Source: Taibaiella sp.
GTDB lineage: Bacteria > Bacteroidota > Bacteroidia > Chitinophagales > Chitinophagaceae
Length of the DNA: 64,000 nt
Direction: 5' to 3'
Assembly (NCBI GenBank): GCA_013815385.1
Contig: JACDGL010000002.1
Location: 186,001 to 250,000, forward strand
The notes under the pieces are model-generated. The model searched no databases and had not been told where the DNA came from. It worked only from the letters and a program-made list of their open reading frames with translations. Of the stretch, positions 46,263 to 55,871 are shown in pieces. The number at the start of each line of letters is the position of its first letter. Within the stretch, counting starts at the first letter, position 1. A program made the position numbers and the translations under genes.

Positions 46263-46856
46263 ATGAACTATTTCGAAGAAATAAAAAACATACTATTTGA
46301 GTATAATAGATTGGGCGAAGATGTAACGAGCTCGGGAGCAATTTTAATAGGTAAAGCACCTCATATAGCTCCATTGGCGTGGTTGCATAGTTTATTTCCG
46401 CCCTTGAATAACATTGATATACAAACAATAGAAAAAAATGTCGGTATAAGTATACCCGAGGCTTATAAAAACTTTTTAGGGATGTATGGTAATGGATTAA
46501 GAATATTCAGTGATTCTTTTAATTTGTATGGATTGAGAAAAATTGAAGGTCGATCTATTGAAGCAGTTCGACAACCATATGACTTAGATATTCCTAATAC
46601 AGATGAGCGTCCAAAATATGCCGAAGATGAGGATTTTTTTATAGGTGGGTATGGATGGGATGGCTCAAAGTTGTATGTAAAAAAAACAACCGAGAAAGTA
46701 TATTATTGTGCTCGTAGAGATGCAACTCCTCTTTTTGAATGGAGTAGTTTTGAGGAAATGTTAGTTAGTGAAGTCCTAAGATTGCAAAAATATTTTGATA
46801 AAGATGGAAAGAGAATAGATAAGAGGATGCCCACAACACCTATTATAATTAAGTAA
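46263..46856 (+). CDS. SMI1/KNR4 (SUKH) family protein
   Basis: Starting at the ATG at 46263 gives 197 aa. The pattern TIEKNVGISIPEAYKNFLGMYGNGLRIF with later FNLYGLRKI and a C-terminal WSSFEEMLVSEVLRL is typical of SUKH proteins. Many SUKH proteins are immunity proteins that neutralise polymorphic toxins; others have unknown roles. No toxin gene is adjacent, so it is an orphan. Codon use is very AT-rich, unlike housekeeping neighbours, which suggests lateral transfer. The frame upstream of 46263 runs through the REP-like element and is not used. Confidence 0.75.
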   Translation: MNYFEEIKNILFEYNRLGEDVTSSGAILIGKAPHIAPLAWLHSLFPPLNNIDIQTIEKNVGISIPEAYKNFLGMYGNGLRIFSDSFNLYGLRKIEGRSIEAVRQPYDLDIPNTDERPKYAEDEDFFIGGYGWDGSKLYVKKTTEKVYYCARRDATPLFEWSSFEEMLVSEVLRLQKYFDKDGKRIDKRMPTTPIIIK

Positions 46857-47023
46857 TCATTTACACCTCTGTCGCAAGAGTTATCGCAGCATTCTCCTAC
46901 CTGCTAATTCATCCGGTTTGCAACCGGCATTCTTCCTTACTATGCTGAAATATGCACCTCCAACTCTCCCTCACCTCCGAGCGCTCCATAAACACGCATC
47001 TTATCCAAAATATACCCTTATTC

Positions 47024-47332
47024 AATGTGGATATGTTTATTTGGAAACCCCTCCTCCACAATAGTATATTGCAACTCTCACGTTCTTTGAAATATTGCAC
47101 ACACTAACCACCTATCCGTAACCCCATTAGCTAATCAGCTAATCAAAAAAAACTTACCTTTTATGCACCCTCATGGAAGTAATATTAACCCAAAATGGAA
47201 GTAAATCCGCTCATTCTTTACCTTTTTCGGCAGTAAATTACCATATTTTTAAAACTAATAACAGCCACAGTAAATGCATCCGGCTTGCGCTATCCACAAA
47301 AAGGTTAAGAATGCACGAATTCTTTACCTTTT
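47024..47332 (+). repeat. Dispersed repeat, copy B
   Basis: This is the compact version of the repeat at 16834-17421 in the same orientation. Both share AATGTGGATATGTTTATTTG, the AGCTAAT cluster, two ATGGAAGTAA words and the stretch CAGTAAATTACCATATTTT. A short frame (ATGGAAGTAATATTAACC onward, 47 codons) is kept open in both copies, but substitutions are not clearly biased. It fills the gene-poor interval 46857-47555; the remaining 220 bp (47333-47555) shows nothing definite. Confidence 0.8.
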
Positions 47333-47555
47333 TAGCAATAGGTTACCTGTTTCACCCGGCAATTGGCCATAGTGGCTATTACCTCTTTCCCGTTCGTTTC
47401 GTACCTTTATCAACTGTTATAATGGTTTCAAGACAATTTTAATTATAGTTTTTCACCATTAAGACACTTTTTAATCGACCCAACAACAGGCACCGGAACA
47501 CCTTATTCTTATTTTGGAACTTTAGATTCTTATCATTTATTATATTATTTAAAAA

Positions 47556-48179
47556 ATGTATATTTCTAAATGTATTGTTGTTGTTTTTATTGCAGTTGTG
47601 GTTTGCCTTTCGTCAGCGTCTTTTAGTCAAAAAAATAATGTTAGTTTGAATCTATCAGGTTACTATTATAATCTGACATATAAACACCGAGAAGATTCCT
47701 TTTCAGAAAGATATTATATTAGATCAGGTATAAAAGGTTATAATACCGATTCAGAGGTTGTTCATCCTATATATTTTTTTGGCAATGGACTAATTATGGA
47801 AGATTTCTTCACCACTCCCTATGATGATTATTGTAAAATGATTCAATCCCAAGATCCAATTGTTCCCTACCGCTATTGGTTTGAAAGAAGTTATTTTGGC
47901 ACATATGAACTACATTCCGATACAATTTTAGCTGATATATATCAAACATATACTGCAAGGTTCATACCTAGACATAAATCTATTTTGACTCACTATCGTG
48001 CTATATTAAAAAATAGCGATACCATAACCGGTTGGAGAATTTGCAAACCATATCCTGTACTATTTGACGGGGAAGATCAATTAGAGTTGGAGTTATCTCC
48101 TTCCATTTTAGTATTTAAGAAATTTGAACTTAAGGGATTAATAGATAGCTCATTGCCACCATTAAAAGTTAAACATTAA
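47556..48179 (+). CDS. Secreted hypothetical protein
   Basis: A 207-aa protein with a signal peptide (VVFIAVVVCLSSASFSQ) and a body rich in Tyr and Phe (YYYNLTYKHREDSF, YRYWFERSYFGTYELHSDTI). No family was recognised. The pattern of a signal peptide plus a compact domain that reports FGTYELHSDTILADIY suggests a lipocalin-like or beta-barrel fold. Very AT-rich codons. It lies 58 bp before icmF but is unlike it in composition, so it probably belongs to the accessory stretch. Confidence 0.65.
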   Translation: MYISKCIVVVFIAVVVCLSSASFSQKNNVSLNLSGYYYNLTYKHREDSFSERYYIRSGIKGYNTDSEVVHPIYFFGNGLIMEDFFTTPYDDYCKMIQSQDPIVPYRYWFERSYFGTYELHSDTILADIYQTYTARFIPRHKSILTHYRAILKNSDTITGWRICKPYPVLFDGEDQLELELSPSILVFKKFELKGLIDSSLPPLKVKH

Positions 48180-48237
48180 ATTTATTTCTGTTATTCGTTT
48201 GGCCGCGCATCGGCGCAGCTTATATTAGTTTAGTATT

Positions 48238-51200
48238 ATGTCTTACACTCCTCATAATAAGATACGTATCGTTACCGCAGCCTCTCTGTTCGATGGGCAC
48301 GATGCCGCCATCAATATCATGCGCCGCGTTATGCAGGCCAGCGGCGTAGAGGTCATACACCTGGGTCACGACCGTAGCGTGCAGGAGGTGGTAGACTGCG
48401 CCATACAGGAAGATGCCAACGCTATAGCCATTACCAGCTACCAGGGCGGGCATGTAGAGTACTTTAAGTACATGCACGATCTGCTGAAGGAGCAGGGTTG
48501 CGGGCATATAAAGATATTTGGCGGCGGCGGCGGGGTGATACTGCCTACCGAGATACAGGAGTTGGAGGATTATGGCATTACCCGCATCTACTCGCCCGAT
48601 GATGGCCGCTCCATGGGCCTGCAGGGGATGATAGATGACCTGATACAGAAAAGCGATTTCCCTACGGGTAATATACTCAATGGCGAGGTAGGCCACCTGG
48701 TGCAGAAGGACGATAAAGCGATAGCCCGGCTTATATCAGCCGCAGAGAATTATTACGACCTGCCCGAAACACAGGCCATGCTCAAGAAGGTAAAGGAGCA
48801 GGCTGCCCTGGCGCACATACCGGTGCTGGGTATTACCGGCACAGGCGGTGCAGGCAAAAGCTCGCTGGTAGATGAGATAGTACGCCGCTTTTTGCTCGAC
48901 TTTAAGGATAAGCACATAGGCATCATATCAGTAGACCCTACCAAAAAGAAAACAGGCGGCGCTTTACTGGGCGACCGTATACGCATGAACGCAATTCGTA
49001 GCGACCGTGTATATATGCGCAGCATGGCTACACGGCAGAGCAATCTTACTGTATCTAAATACATACAGGATGCGGTGAATATATTGAAGGCCGCAAAGTA
49101 CGACCTCATAATACTGGAAACCTCGGGGATAGGCCAGAGCGATACGCAGATAACCGACTACTGCGATATGAGCATGTACGTGATGACACCCGAGTACGGC
49201 GCAGCCACACAGTTGGAGAAGATCGATATGCTGGACTTTGCAGACATCGTGGTCATCAATAAGTTTGATAAGCGAGGCTCTATGGATGCCATACGCGATG
49301 TAAAAAAGCAGTACCAGCGCAATCATAAGTTGTTCGATAAGTCGCCCGATAGCATGCCTGTATATGGCACCATCGCTTCGCAGTTCAATGACCATGGCAC
49401 CAATGCAATGTACCACTCGCTGATGGAGTTGTTGGTAAAGAAGACCGGTGCATCGCTCGATTCGCATTTTGTAGGCACTAACGAGATGAGCGAGAAGATA
49501 TTCATCATTCCGCCCGCCCGCACACGCTACCTTAGCGAGATATCGGAGAACAACCGCAAGTACGATAAGCAGGCAAAGAACCAGGCTGCCCTGGCACAAA
49601 AGCTTTTCGGCATATATAAGACAATAGAGACGCTGGGCGCTACAGACGTAGAGGATAAAGACCGACTGATAAAAACCCTGCAGGAAGTATATAGTAAATT
49701 AGAGCTGGAGCTGGACCCGAAGAACAAGATACTGCTTGCCGGTTGGGAAGATAAGAAGCAGCAATACAAGGGGGAGCACTACACCTTCAAAGTACGCGGC
49801 AAGGAGTTGAAGATAAAGACCCATACCGATTCATTATCGCACACAGCCATATCAAAAGTTTCTGTACCGGAATACGAAGCATGGGGAGAGATATTGAAGT
49901 GGGCACTAATGGAGAATTTCCCCGGTGAGTTTCCGTATGCCGCAGGTATCTATCCGTTCAAGCGGGAGGGTGAGGACCCTACGCGCATGTTCGCCGGCGA
50001 GGGCGGCCCGGAGCGTACCAACAAGCGTTTCCACTACGTATCCCTCGGTATGCCTGCCAAAAGGTTAAGCACTGCGTTTGACAGTGTTACCCTCTACGGC
50101 CAGGACCCCGATCACCGGCCTGATATATATGGCAAGGTGGGCAACTCGGGTGTGAGCGTTTGCTCGCTCGATGATGCAAAGAAATTGTACAGCGGCTTCA
50201 ACCTGGCCGATCCCAAGACGTCTGTATCTATGACCATCAATGGCCCTGCGCCTACTATCACTGCGTTCTTTATGAATGCAGCCATAGACCAGCAGTGCGA
50301 GCTGTATATAAAGCAGCACAGCATGGAAGCAGAAGCAAATAAAAAAATAGATGCTATCTACAGCGATCGTGGCGTTCCGCGCCCGGTGTACGATCCATCT
50401 ACATTTGGCGGCGGCGAAAAGGGATCAGTGCCTGAGGGTAATGATGGCCTGGGTCTTATGCTCCTGGGCATTTCAGGAGACCAGGTTTTGCCTGCCGATG
50501 TATATGCGAAGATAAAAACAGATACCCTGAATGCGGTACGCGGCACAGTACAGGCCGATATACTGAAGGAAGACCAGGCGCAAAATACCTGCATCTTCTC
50601 TACAGAATTTTCGCTGCGGGTCATGGGCGATGTGCAGCAGTATTTTATAGATCAGAATGTGCGCAATTTCTATTCGGTATCCATCAGTGGCTACCACATA
50701 GCAGAGGCTGGCGCTAACCCTATATCGCAGCTGGCATTCACCTTATCCAATGGCTTCACCTTTGTTGAGTATTATCTCAGCCGCGGTATGGACATTAATG
50801 ATTTTGCGCCCAACCTGTCGTTCTTTTTCAGCAATGGTGTAGACCCTGAATACAGTGTTATAGGCCGCGTGGCCCGCCTGATATGGGCTAAGGCCATGAA
50901 GTATAAATATGGTGGCAACGAGCGCTCGCAAATGCTCAAGTACCACATACAGACCTCCGGCCGGTCGCTGCACGCGCAGGAGATAGACTTTAATGATATC
51001 CGCACCACCCTTCAGGCACTGTATGCCATCTATGATAACTGTAACTCGCTGCATACTAACGCTTATGATGAGGCAATAACTACCCCTACTGAAGAGAGTG
51101 TGCGCCGGGCTATGGCCATACAGCTCATCATCAATAAGGAATTAGGACTGGCTAAGAATGAGAACCCATTGCAGGGATCGTTCATTATAGAAGAACTGAC

Positions 51201-51639
51201 AGCGCTGGTAGAGGAAGCGGTGCTCACAGAATTTGATCGCATATCAGAGCGGGGCGGTGTGCTGGGCGCTATGGAAACTATGTACCAGCGCAGCAAGATA
51301 CAGGAAGAAAGCCTCTATTACGAAACACTGAAGCATACAGGAGAGTACCCGATAATAGGGGTTAATACTTTCCTAAGCTCCAAAGGCTCTCCCACCATCC
51401 TACCACGCGAGGTCATCCGCAGCACCACGGCGGAGAAGGAGTTTCAGATAACCAATGTGCAGAACCTATGGGCACGCAGCGGTGATAAAGGACAGGAGAT
51501 GCTGCACCGCCTGCAAATGGTAGCCGTACAGAACAAGAACGTTTTTGAGGAGCTGATGGAAACAGTAAAGTATTGCTCCCTCGGCCAGATAACACAGGCG
51601 CTCTTTGAAGTCGGCGGACAATACAGGAGAAGTATGTAG
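48238..51639 (+). CDS. icmF: Fused isobutyryl-CoA mutase (IcmF)
   Basis: The 1,133-aa protein has the IcmF order: B12-binding domain (residues 1-140, D19/H21 in [25 protein letters not shown]), a MeaI-like G-protein chaperone (Walker [10 protein letters not shown] at 201-209, [19 protein letters not shown]) and the mutase TIM-barrel ([37 protein letters not shown]). It interconverts isobutyryl-CoA and butyryl-CoA, and often isovaleryl- and pivalyl-CoA, using adenosylcobalamin; the GTPase loads and repairs the cofactor. Length fits the family (about 1,080-1,130). FPYAAG and [11 protein letters not shown] set it apart from methylmalonyl-CoA mutase. gcvH follows 76 bp later. Confidence 0.95.
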   Translation: MSYTPHNKIRIVTAASLFDGHDAAINIMRRVMQASGVEVIHLGHDRSVQEVVDCAIQEDANAIAITSYQGGHVEYFKYMHDLLKEQGCGHIKIFGGGGGVILPTEIQELEDYGITRIYSPDDGRSMGLQGMIDDLIQKSDFPTGNILNGEVGHLVQKDDKAIARLISAAENYYDLPETQAMLKKVKEQAALAHIPVLGITGTGGAGKSSLVDEIVRRFLLDFKDKHIGIISVDPTKKKTGGALLGDRIRMNAIRSDRVYMRSMATRQSNLTVSKYIQDAVNILKAAKYDLIILETSGIGQSDTQITDYCDMSMYVMTPEYGAATQLEKIDMLDFADIVVINKFDKRGSMDAIRDVKKQYQRNHKLFDKSPDSMPVYGTIASQFNDHGTNAMYHSLMELLVKKTGASLDSHFVGTNEMSEKIFIIPPARTRYLSEISENNRKYDKQAKNQAALAQKLFGIYKTIETLGATDVEDKDRLIKTLQEVYSKLELELDPKNKILLAGWEDKKQQYKGEHYTFKVRGKELKIKTHTDSLSHTAISKVSVPEYEAWGEILKWALMENFPGEFPYAAGIYPFKREGEDPTRMFAGEGGPERTNKRFHYVSLGMPAKRLSTAFDSVTLYGQDPDHRPDIYGKVGNSGVSVCSLDDAKKLYSGFNLADPKTSVSMTINGPAPTITAFFMNAAIDQQCELYIKQHSMEAEANKKIDAIYSDRGVPRPVYDPSTFGGGEKGSVPEGNDGLGLMLLGISGDQVLPADVYAKIKTDTLNAVRGTVQADILKEDQAQNTCIFSTEFSLRVMGDVQQYFIDQNVRNFYSVSISGYHIAEAGANPISQLAFTLSNGFTFVEYYLSRGMDINDFAPNLSFFFSNGVDPEYSVIGRVARLIWAKAMKYKYGGNERSQMLKYHIQTSGRSLHAQEIDFNDIRTTLQALYAIYDNCNSLHTNAYDEAITTPTEESVRRAMAIQLIINKELGLAKNENPLQGSFIIEELTALVEEAVLTEFDRISERGGVLGAMETMYQRSKIQEESLYYETLKHTGEYPIIGVNTFLSSKGSPTILPREVIRSTTAEKEFQITNVQNLWARSGDKGQEMLHRLQMVAVQNKNVFEELMETVKYCSLGQITQALFEVGGQYRRSM

Positions 51640-51715
51640 GAAGATATTAAAAGGATGATGCCTTTAGGCTTTTTACCAATAATTCAATTATTTTTACGCT
51701 CTAATATTAAATATT

Positions 51716-52096
51716 ATGGTATTCCCGCAAGAACTGAAATACACCAAAGACCACGAATGGATTAGGATAGAAGGCAATATTGCTACCATAGGTATCACTG
51801 AATTTGCTCAGCGGGAATTGGGCGATATCGTTTTCGTGGATATAGATACAAAAGGCAAGACACTAGGCGCTAACGAGATATTTGGTACAGTAGAAGCCGT
51901 AAAAACGGTTTCTGATCTTTACCTTCCTATAGCAGGCACCGTTACCGAAGTGAACAGCGAACTGGAAGCCAATCCTGAATATGTAAATCAGGACCCTTAC
52001 GGCAAGGGCTGGATGGCCAGGATGACCATTGGCAATGCAGGTGATGAAACACACCTAATAGATGCCGCAGCATACAAGGAACTGGTAGGCGAGTAA
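51716..52096 (+). CDS. gcvH: Glycine cleavage system H protein
   Basis: The 126-aa lipoyl carrier has the lipoylation motif [13 protein letters not shown] with K63 as the modified lysine, and typical flanks [22 protein letters not shown] and NPYGKGW-like [11 protein letters not shown]. It shuttles the aminomethyl group between P, T and L proteins of glycine cleavage; L protein is LpdA, encoded at 17992-19398. Its stop overlaps the ATG of the VanZ-like gene (TAATG), so the two are translationally coupled. Confidence 0.96.
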   Translation: MVFPQELKYTKDHEWIRIEGNIATIGITEFAQRELGDIVFVDIDTKGKTLGANEIFGTVEAVKTVSDLYLPIAGTVTEVNSELEANPEYVNQDPYGKGWMARMTIGNAGDETHLIDAAAYKELVGE

Positions 52097-52497
52097 TGCT
52101 CCGTTTTCTGCTGCCCGATGCCCGCTATCATAAAGCATTCAGGGTGCTGGCTGTGTTATGGACGGTACTGATATTTGTACTATGCCTGCTTCCCGGCCAT
52201 GATTTTCCTGAGGTTAATGTAAAGTTTATTGATAAATGGACACACCTTATATTGTTTGGTGTGTTCACTTTTTTATGGCTGGGGGCATCTCTGGTACGCA
52301 ATACCCGGAAGTATATCCTTCTTTTTGTTTTCGCCGTAGTTACCGGATCCCTGATAGAATTATTACAAGGGGCTTTCCCATCACTGGGCCGCAGCATGGA
52401 ACTGGGAGATGCAATTGCAGATGCGATAGGCGGGTTGCTGGGACTGGCGATGTTTTATATACTTTCCCGCAGGGCTTCTGCTCATTACCGGCAATAG
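52096..52497 (+). CDS. VanZ-like family membrane protein
   Basis: The 133-aa protein has four hydrophobic segments and the family features DFPEVNVKFIDKWTHLILFGVFTFLW and LIELLQGAFPSLGRSMELGDAIADAIGGLLG. VanZ-like proteins are inner membrane proteins; VanZ itself gives teicoplanin resistance, but the general role is unclear. It overlaps the gcvH stop in TAATG. This gcvH-vanZ pairing occurs in other Bacteroidota by recollection, with no known functional reason. Confidence 0.85.
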   Translation: MLRFLLPDARYHKAFRVLAVLWTVLIFVLCLLPGHDFPEVNVKFIDKWTHLILFGVFTFLWLGASLVRNTRKYILLFVFAVVTGSLIELLQGAFPSLGRSMELGDAIADAIGGLLGLAMFYILSRRASAHYRQ

Positions 52498-52560
52498 ACC
52501 ACACATTTTTCCGTTAAGGGATAGATAGTTACTTTAGTATTCCAATAGGCATTCACAATT

Positions 52561-53583
52561 ATGATATACCGCAGTAAAGCTCCTTTGCGCATAGGCCTTG
52601 CAGGTGGCGGCACAGACGTTAGCCCTTACTGCGATCTGTTTGGCGGGGCTATACTTAATGCTACTATTTCGCTCTATGCATATGCCTCTATAGAGCCGAT
52701 GCCACAAGAGGTGATAATAATAGAAGCGATTGACCGAACCGACAAAGCTACCTACCCGCTCAGTAGTACACTACCAATTGACGGGCACCTGGCTCTTGCC
52801 AAAGGGGTATACAATCGCATAGTAAGCCAATACGGCCCTGTACCATCTGGCTTCAAGCTTACCAGCTATGTAGATGCACCTGCGGGCTCAGGTCTTGGTA
52901 CCTCTTCTACATTGGTCGTAGCGCTGATTGGTGCCTTCGCCGAATGGCTGAAGCTGCCGTTGGGAGAGTATGACATTGCCCATATGGCGTTTGAAGTAGA
53001 ACGTATAGAGCTGGCTATGGCGGGTGGTAAGCAGGATCAGTACGCGGCCACATTCGGCGGTGTCAACTTTATGGAGTTTTATAAAGATGATACGGTGATC
53101 GTAAATCCGTTGCGCATAAAAAAACAATACCTCTATGAACTGGAGAATAACCTGCTATTGTACTTCACGGCTACCAGCAGGCTTTCATCCACTATAATTG
53201 AGGCGCAGAGCAAGAATGTAACGGATAATAACACAGTATCCATTGAGGCGATGCACCAGCTAAAAGAGCAGTCGCGTATGATGAAGGAAGCTTTGCTAAA
53301 GGGTAAGCTGAATGACATAGGTCCTATACTTGATTTTGGCTTTAAGCACAAAAAGCGAATGGCGGCAGGCATCAGCAATGACCTGATGGACGAACTATAT
53401 GATACCGCCCTGAAAGCAGGCGCAACCGGTGGCAAGATAACAGGCGCAGGTGGTGGTGGCTACATGATGTTCTACTGCCCCGGCAACAGCAACTACTATG
53501 TGCGGCAGGCATTGGCCAGGTATGGCGGTACATTCAATAATTACCAATTTACTGATCGTGGCTTAGCTACGTGGAGTGTATGA
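52561..53583 (+). CDS. GHMP-family sugar kinase (heptose-7-phosphate kinase HddA-like)
   Basis: The 340-aa kinase starts YRSKAPLRIGLAGGGTDVSPY, has the ATP loop PAGSGLGTSSTLVVALIGA and the third motif GATGGKITGAGGGGYMMFYC. This combination is seen in D-glycero-alpha-D-manno-heptose 7-phosphate 1-kinases and in related fucokinases. The next gene is a matching sugar-phosphate nucleotidyltransferase with an 8-bp overlap, so the pair activates a sugar for a surface glycan. Heptose isomerase (GmhA) and phosphatase (GmhB) genes are not in the window, so the exact sugar is unproven. Confidence 0.85.
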   Translation: MIYRSKAPLRIGLAGGGTDVSPYCDLFGGAILNATISLYAYASIEPMPQEVIIIEAIDRTDKATYPLSSTLPIDGHLALAKGVYNRIVSQYGPVPSGFKLTSYVDAPAGSGLGTSSTLVVALIGAFAEWLKLPLGEYDIAHMAFEVERIELAMAGGKQDQYAATFGGVNFMEFYKDDTVIVNPLRIKKQYLYELENNLLLYFTATSRLSSTIIEAQSKNVTDNNTVSIEAMHQLKEQSRMMKEALLKGKLNDIGPILDFGFKHKKRMAAGISNDLMDELYDTALKAGATGGKITGAGGGGYMMFYCPGNSNYYVRQALARYGGTFNNYQFTDRGLATWSV

Positions 53584-54307
53584 TCTATCTTTGATCTCAA
53601 AAATTTACCAGGTGGAATGTATTGTACTGGCAGGTGGATTAGGTATGCGGCTCAGGAGCGCAATAGGCGAATTGCCTAAGTGCATGGCTGCTATCAATGG
53701 CTTACCATTCCTTCATTATTTATTCAACTACCTGGAAGGGCAACGTTGCAGTAAGGTGGTCCTTGCACTGGGCTACCGAAGCGATGTGATCATAGAATGG
53801 CTGGAAACACAGGCGCACAGCTTTGTTGTAGAATATGTGATAGAAGAGGAGGCATTAGGTACCGGCGGTGGCATTGCACTTGCCATGGAGCTGGCAACAG
53901 ATGATGAAGTAGCGGTATTAAATGGCGATACTTTTTTTGATGTGCCGCTAAATGATATGCATGCATATCATTTAGAGCACAATGCAGACACAACTCTGGC
54001 ACTGAAAGAAATGCATGACTTTGACAGGTATGGTGTAGTGCATACAGATGAGGAAGGAAGGGTCATTTCATTTGAAGAAAAGAAGCGCCAGCCTCACGGC
54101 TTTATTAACGGCGGTGTGTATATAGTCAATAAAAAAGCTTTCCTTGATAAAGCCATTCCAGGAAGGTTTTCTTTCGAGCGGGACTACCTGGAAGCATTTG
54201 TATCACAGGGTAAATTTTACGGGCATGTTGACAGCGGCTACTTTATAGATATAGGGATACCTGCAGATTATGAACGGGCACAAAACGATTTTAAAATAAT
54301 ATTCTGA
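53576..54307 (+). CDS. Sugar-1-phosphate nucleotidyltransferase (HddC-like)
   Basis: The frame starts with GTG at 53576, overlapping the kinase stop by 8 bp; a second GTG at 53612 is closer to the conserved ECIVLAGGLGMRLR and cannot be excluded. The 243-aa protein has the nucleotidyltransferase signature LAGGLGMRLRSAIGELPKCM, ALGTGGGIA and VLNGDTFFDV. It would transfer a GMP or similar nucleotide to heptose-1-phosphate (HddC) or another sugar phosphate. It directly abuts the glycosyltransferase gene at 54308. Confidence 0.85.
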   Translation: MYDLSLISKIYQVECIVLAGGLGMRLRSAIGELPKCMAAINGLPFLHYLFNYLEGQRCSKVVLALGYRSDVIIEWLETQAHSFVVEYVIEEEALGTGGGIALAMELATDDEVAVLNGDTFFDVPLNDMHAYHLEHNADTTLALKEMHDFDRYGVVHTDEEGRVISFEEKKRQPHGFINGGVYIVNKKAFLDKAIPGRFSFERDYLEAFVSQGKFYGHVDSGYFIDIGIPADYERAQNDFKIIF

Positions 54308-55435
54308 ATGAAGATCATCATTATAGGTCCGGCACACCCTTTGCGTGGCGGTGGTATATCTACCTTTAATGAAAGGCTTGCACAGGCATTGCAACAGCAG
54401 GGTCATAAGGTTTCTATTTATTCCTTTTCGCTACAATACCCGTCATTTTTATTCCCTGGCAAATCCCAATTTACAGAGGAGGCGCCGCCTGCGGACATCA
54501 CTATACACAGCATTATCAATTCTATCAATCCACTCAACTGGATAAAAACAGGCAACCGGATAAAAAAAGAAAACGCAGACCTTGTCATTGTCCGTTACTG
54601 GCTGCCATTTATGGGGCCCGCACTGGGTACCATACTAAGGCGTATAAGGAAGAACAGGCACACAAAAATACTTTGCATCGCTGATAACATTGTACCGCAT
54701 GAGCACCGACCGGGCGATAAAGCATTTACCCGTTATTTTATTAAGCCGGTGGATGCCTTTGTTACTATGAGCCGCGATGTGCTAAAGGATATTACACAGC
54801 TTACAGATAAGCCGGCGCACTTTACTCCGCATCCGCTTTATGATAATTACGGGGAGCCATTACCAAAAGACGAAGCATGCAGTAAATTGGGACTAGACCC
54901 TGCTTTGAAATACATTCTGTTCTTTGGGTTCATCCGGAAATATAAGGGATTAGACATCCTGCTGGAAGCAATGAATGATGAGCGGCTAAAGCAGGAGCAT
55001 ATACAATTGATAATAGCAGGCGAATACTACGATGATAAAATGATTTATGAAGAGTTGCTGCAAAAGCACAATCTATTTTCAAGAGTACACCTATTTACCA
55101 GCTTTATACCTAACGAGGAAGTCCGTTACTATTTCAGCGCAGCCGACCTTGTGGTACAGCCTTATCGTACGGCCACGCAAAGCGGTATTACGCAGGTAGC
55201 CTATCATTTTGAAAAGCCAATGGTGGTGACAAATGTTGGCGGCCTAGCAGAGGTAGTTATAGATGGCAAAACAGGGTTTGTAACACAAGCAGAACCAAAG
55301 ATTATAGCCGATGCCATATATCGCTTTTTTCAGCCAGGCGCTATACCTCATCTGCAACACAACCTGCAGGAACAAAAGAAACTTTATAGCTGGGATAACT
55401 TTATAAAGAAACTGTTTGAGACAGCAAGAGTATAG
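54308..55435 (+). CDS. GT4-family glycosyltransferase
   Basis: The 375-aa enzyme has the GT-B layout: N-terminal PAHPLRGGGISTFNERLAQAL, the linker with KYILFFGFIRKYKGLDILLEA and the C-terminal donor site VVQPYRTATQSGITQVAYHFEKP followed by GGLAEVVIDGKTG. The conserved glutamate region of retaining GT4 enzymes is replaced here by ATQSGITQ, a known variant. It starts 1 bp after the nucleotidyltransferase stop, so it likely uses the activated sugar made by the two preceding genes. Confidence 0.88.
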   Translation: MKIIIIGPAHPLRGGGISTFNERLAQALQQQGHKVSIYSFSLQYPSFLFPGKSQFTEEAPPADITIHSIINSINPLNWIKTGNRIKKENADLVIVRYWLPFMGPALGTILRRIRKNRHTKILCIADNIVPHEHRPGDKAFTRYFIKPVDAFVTMSRDVLKDITQLTDKPAHFTPHPLYDNYGEPLPKDEACSKLGLDPALKYILFFGFIRKYKGLDILLEAMNDERLKQEHIQLIIAGEYYDDKMIYEELLQKHNLFSRVHLFTSFIPNEEVRYYFSAADLVVQPYRTATQSGITQVAYHFEKPMVVTNVGGLAEVVIDGKTGFVTQAEPKIIADAIYRFFQPGAIPHLQHNLQEQKKLYSWDNFIKKLFETARV

Positions 55436-55521
55436 ACAAATAGTTGCTCCCTATTCTGCTCCCGCAAATCCCCATTGTAAGTAACTTCGTATCTATTAAT
55501 AATTATTAAAAACGTATCATC

Positions 55522-55749
55522 ATGGCAATATTATCTGTCCATCCACAATTGTTACTCTCTATGCCAGGCGGCGGAGAATGGCTGTGGATAGTAATAGCGG
55601 TTATCGTTCTTTTCGGTGGCAAAAAGCTACCGGAGCTAGCCAAAGGAATAGGCAAGGGTATGCGCGATTTTAATGAAGCTAAAAGCGGTATTAAAAATGA
55701 AATAGAAACAGGGATACAAAAGGAGCCGCAACGGAAAACAGAAGCCTAA
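55522..55749 (+). CDS. tatA: Twin-arginine translocase subunit TatA/TatE
   Basis: The 75-aa protein has an N-terminal transmembrane helix (EWLWIVIAVIVLFGG) followed directly by the amphipathic helix KKLPELAKGIGKGMRDFNEA and a charged tail, the TatA signature. It forms the Tat pore that exports folded proteins. tatC is not in the window. Two ferritin-like proteins with twin-arginine leaders are encoded on the opposite strand just downstream, so at least some Tat substrates lie next to it. Confidence 0.93.
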   Translation: MAILSVHPQLLLSMPGGGEWLWIVIAVIVLFGGKKLPELAKGIGKGMRDFNEAKSGIKNEIETGIQKEPQRKTEA

Positions 55750-55770
55750 TTTTTTTCTTTTTTGGTTTAG

Positions 55771-55798
55771 GGATGTCTTTCTAAGACATCCTTTTTTT
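55771..55798 (+). terminator. Rho-independent terminator of tatA
   Basis: GGATGTCTT pairs with AAGACATCC and seven T residues follow. Confidence 0.85.
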
Positions 55799-55826
55799 AT
55801 GGCTGGCTACTATCAGAAAAAATAAG

Positions 55827-55848
55827 AGGAGCGCTGGTCAGCGCTCCT
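55827..55848. terminator. Bidirectional terminator between tatA and ferritin-like gene
   Basis: AGGAGCGCTG and CAGCGCTCCT form a perfect 10-bp stem with a 2-nt spacer. T-rich sequence follows on the minus strand, where it would end the ferritin-like operon. Confidence 0.8.
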
Positions 55849-55871
55849 TTTATCAGTATACTATTTGCTTA

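Noticed and set aside
47173-47442. Open frame of 89 codons starting in repeat copy B
   Set aside because: Its first half is the dispersed repeat; the second half has no counterpart in copy A. No family recognised.
53580-53594. ATG at 53580 as start of the nucleotidyltransferase
   Set aside because: The frame ATG ATC TAT CTT TGA stops after four codons, so a GTG start must be used.
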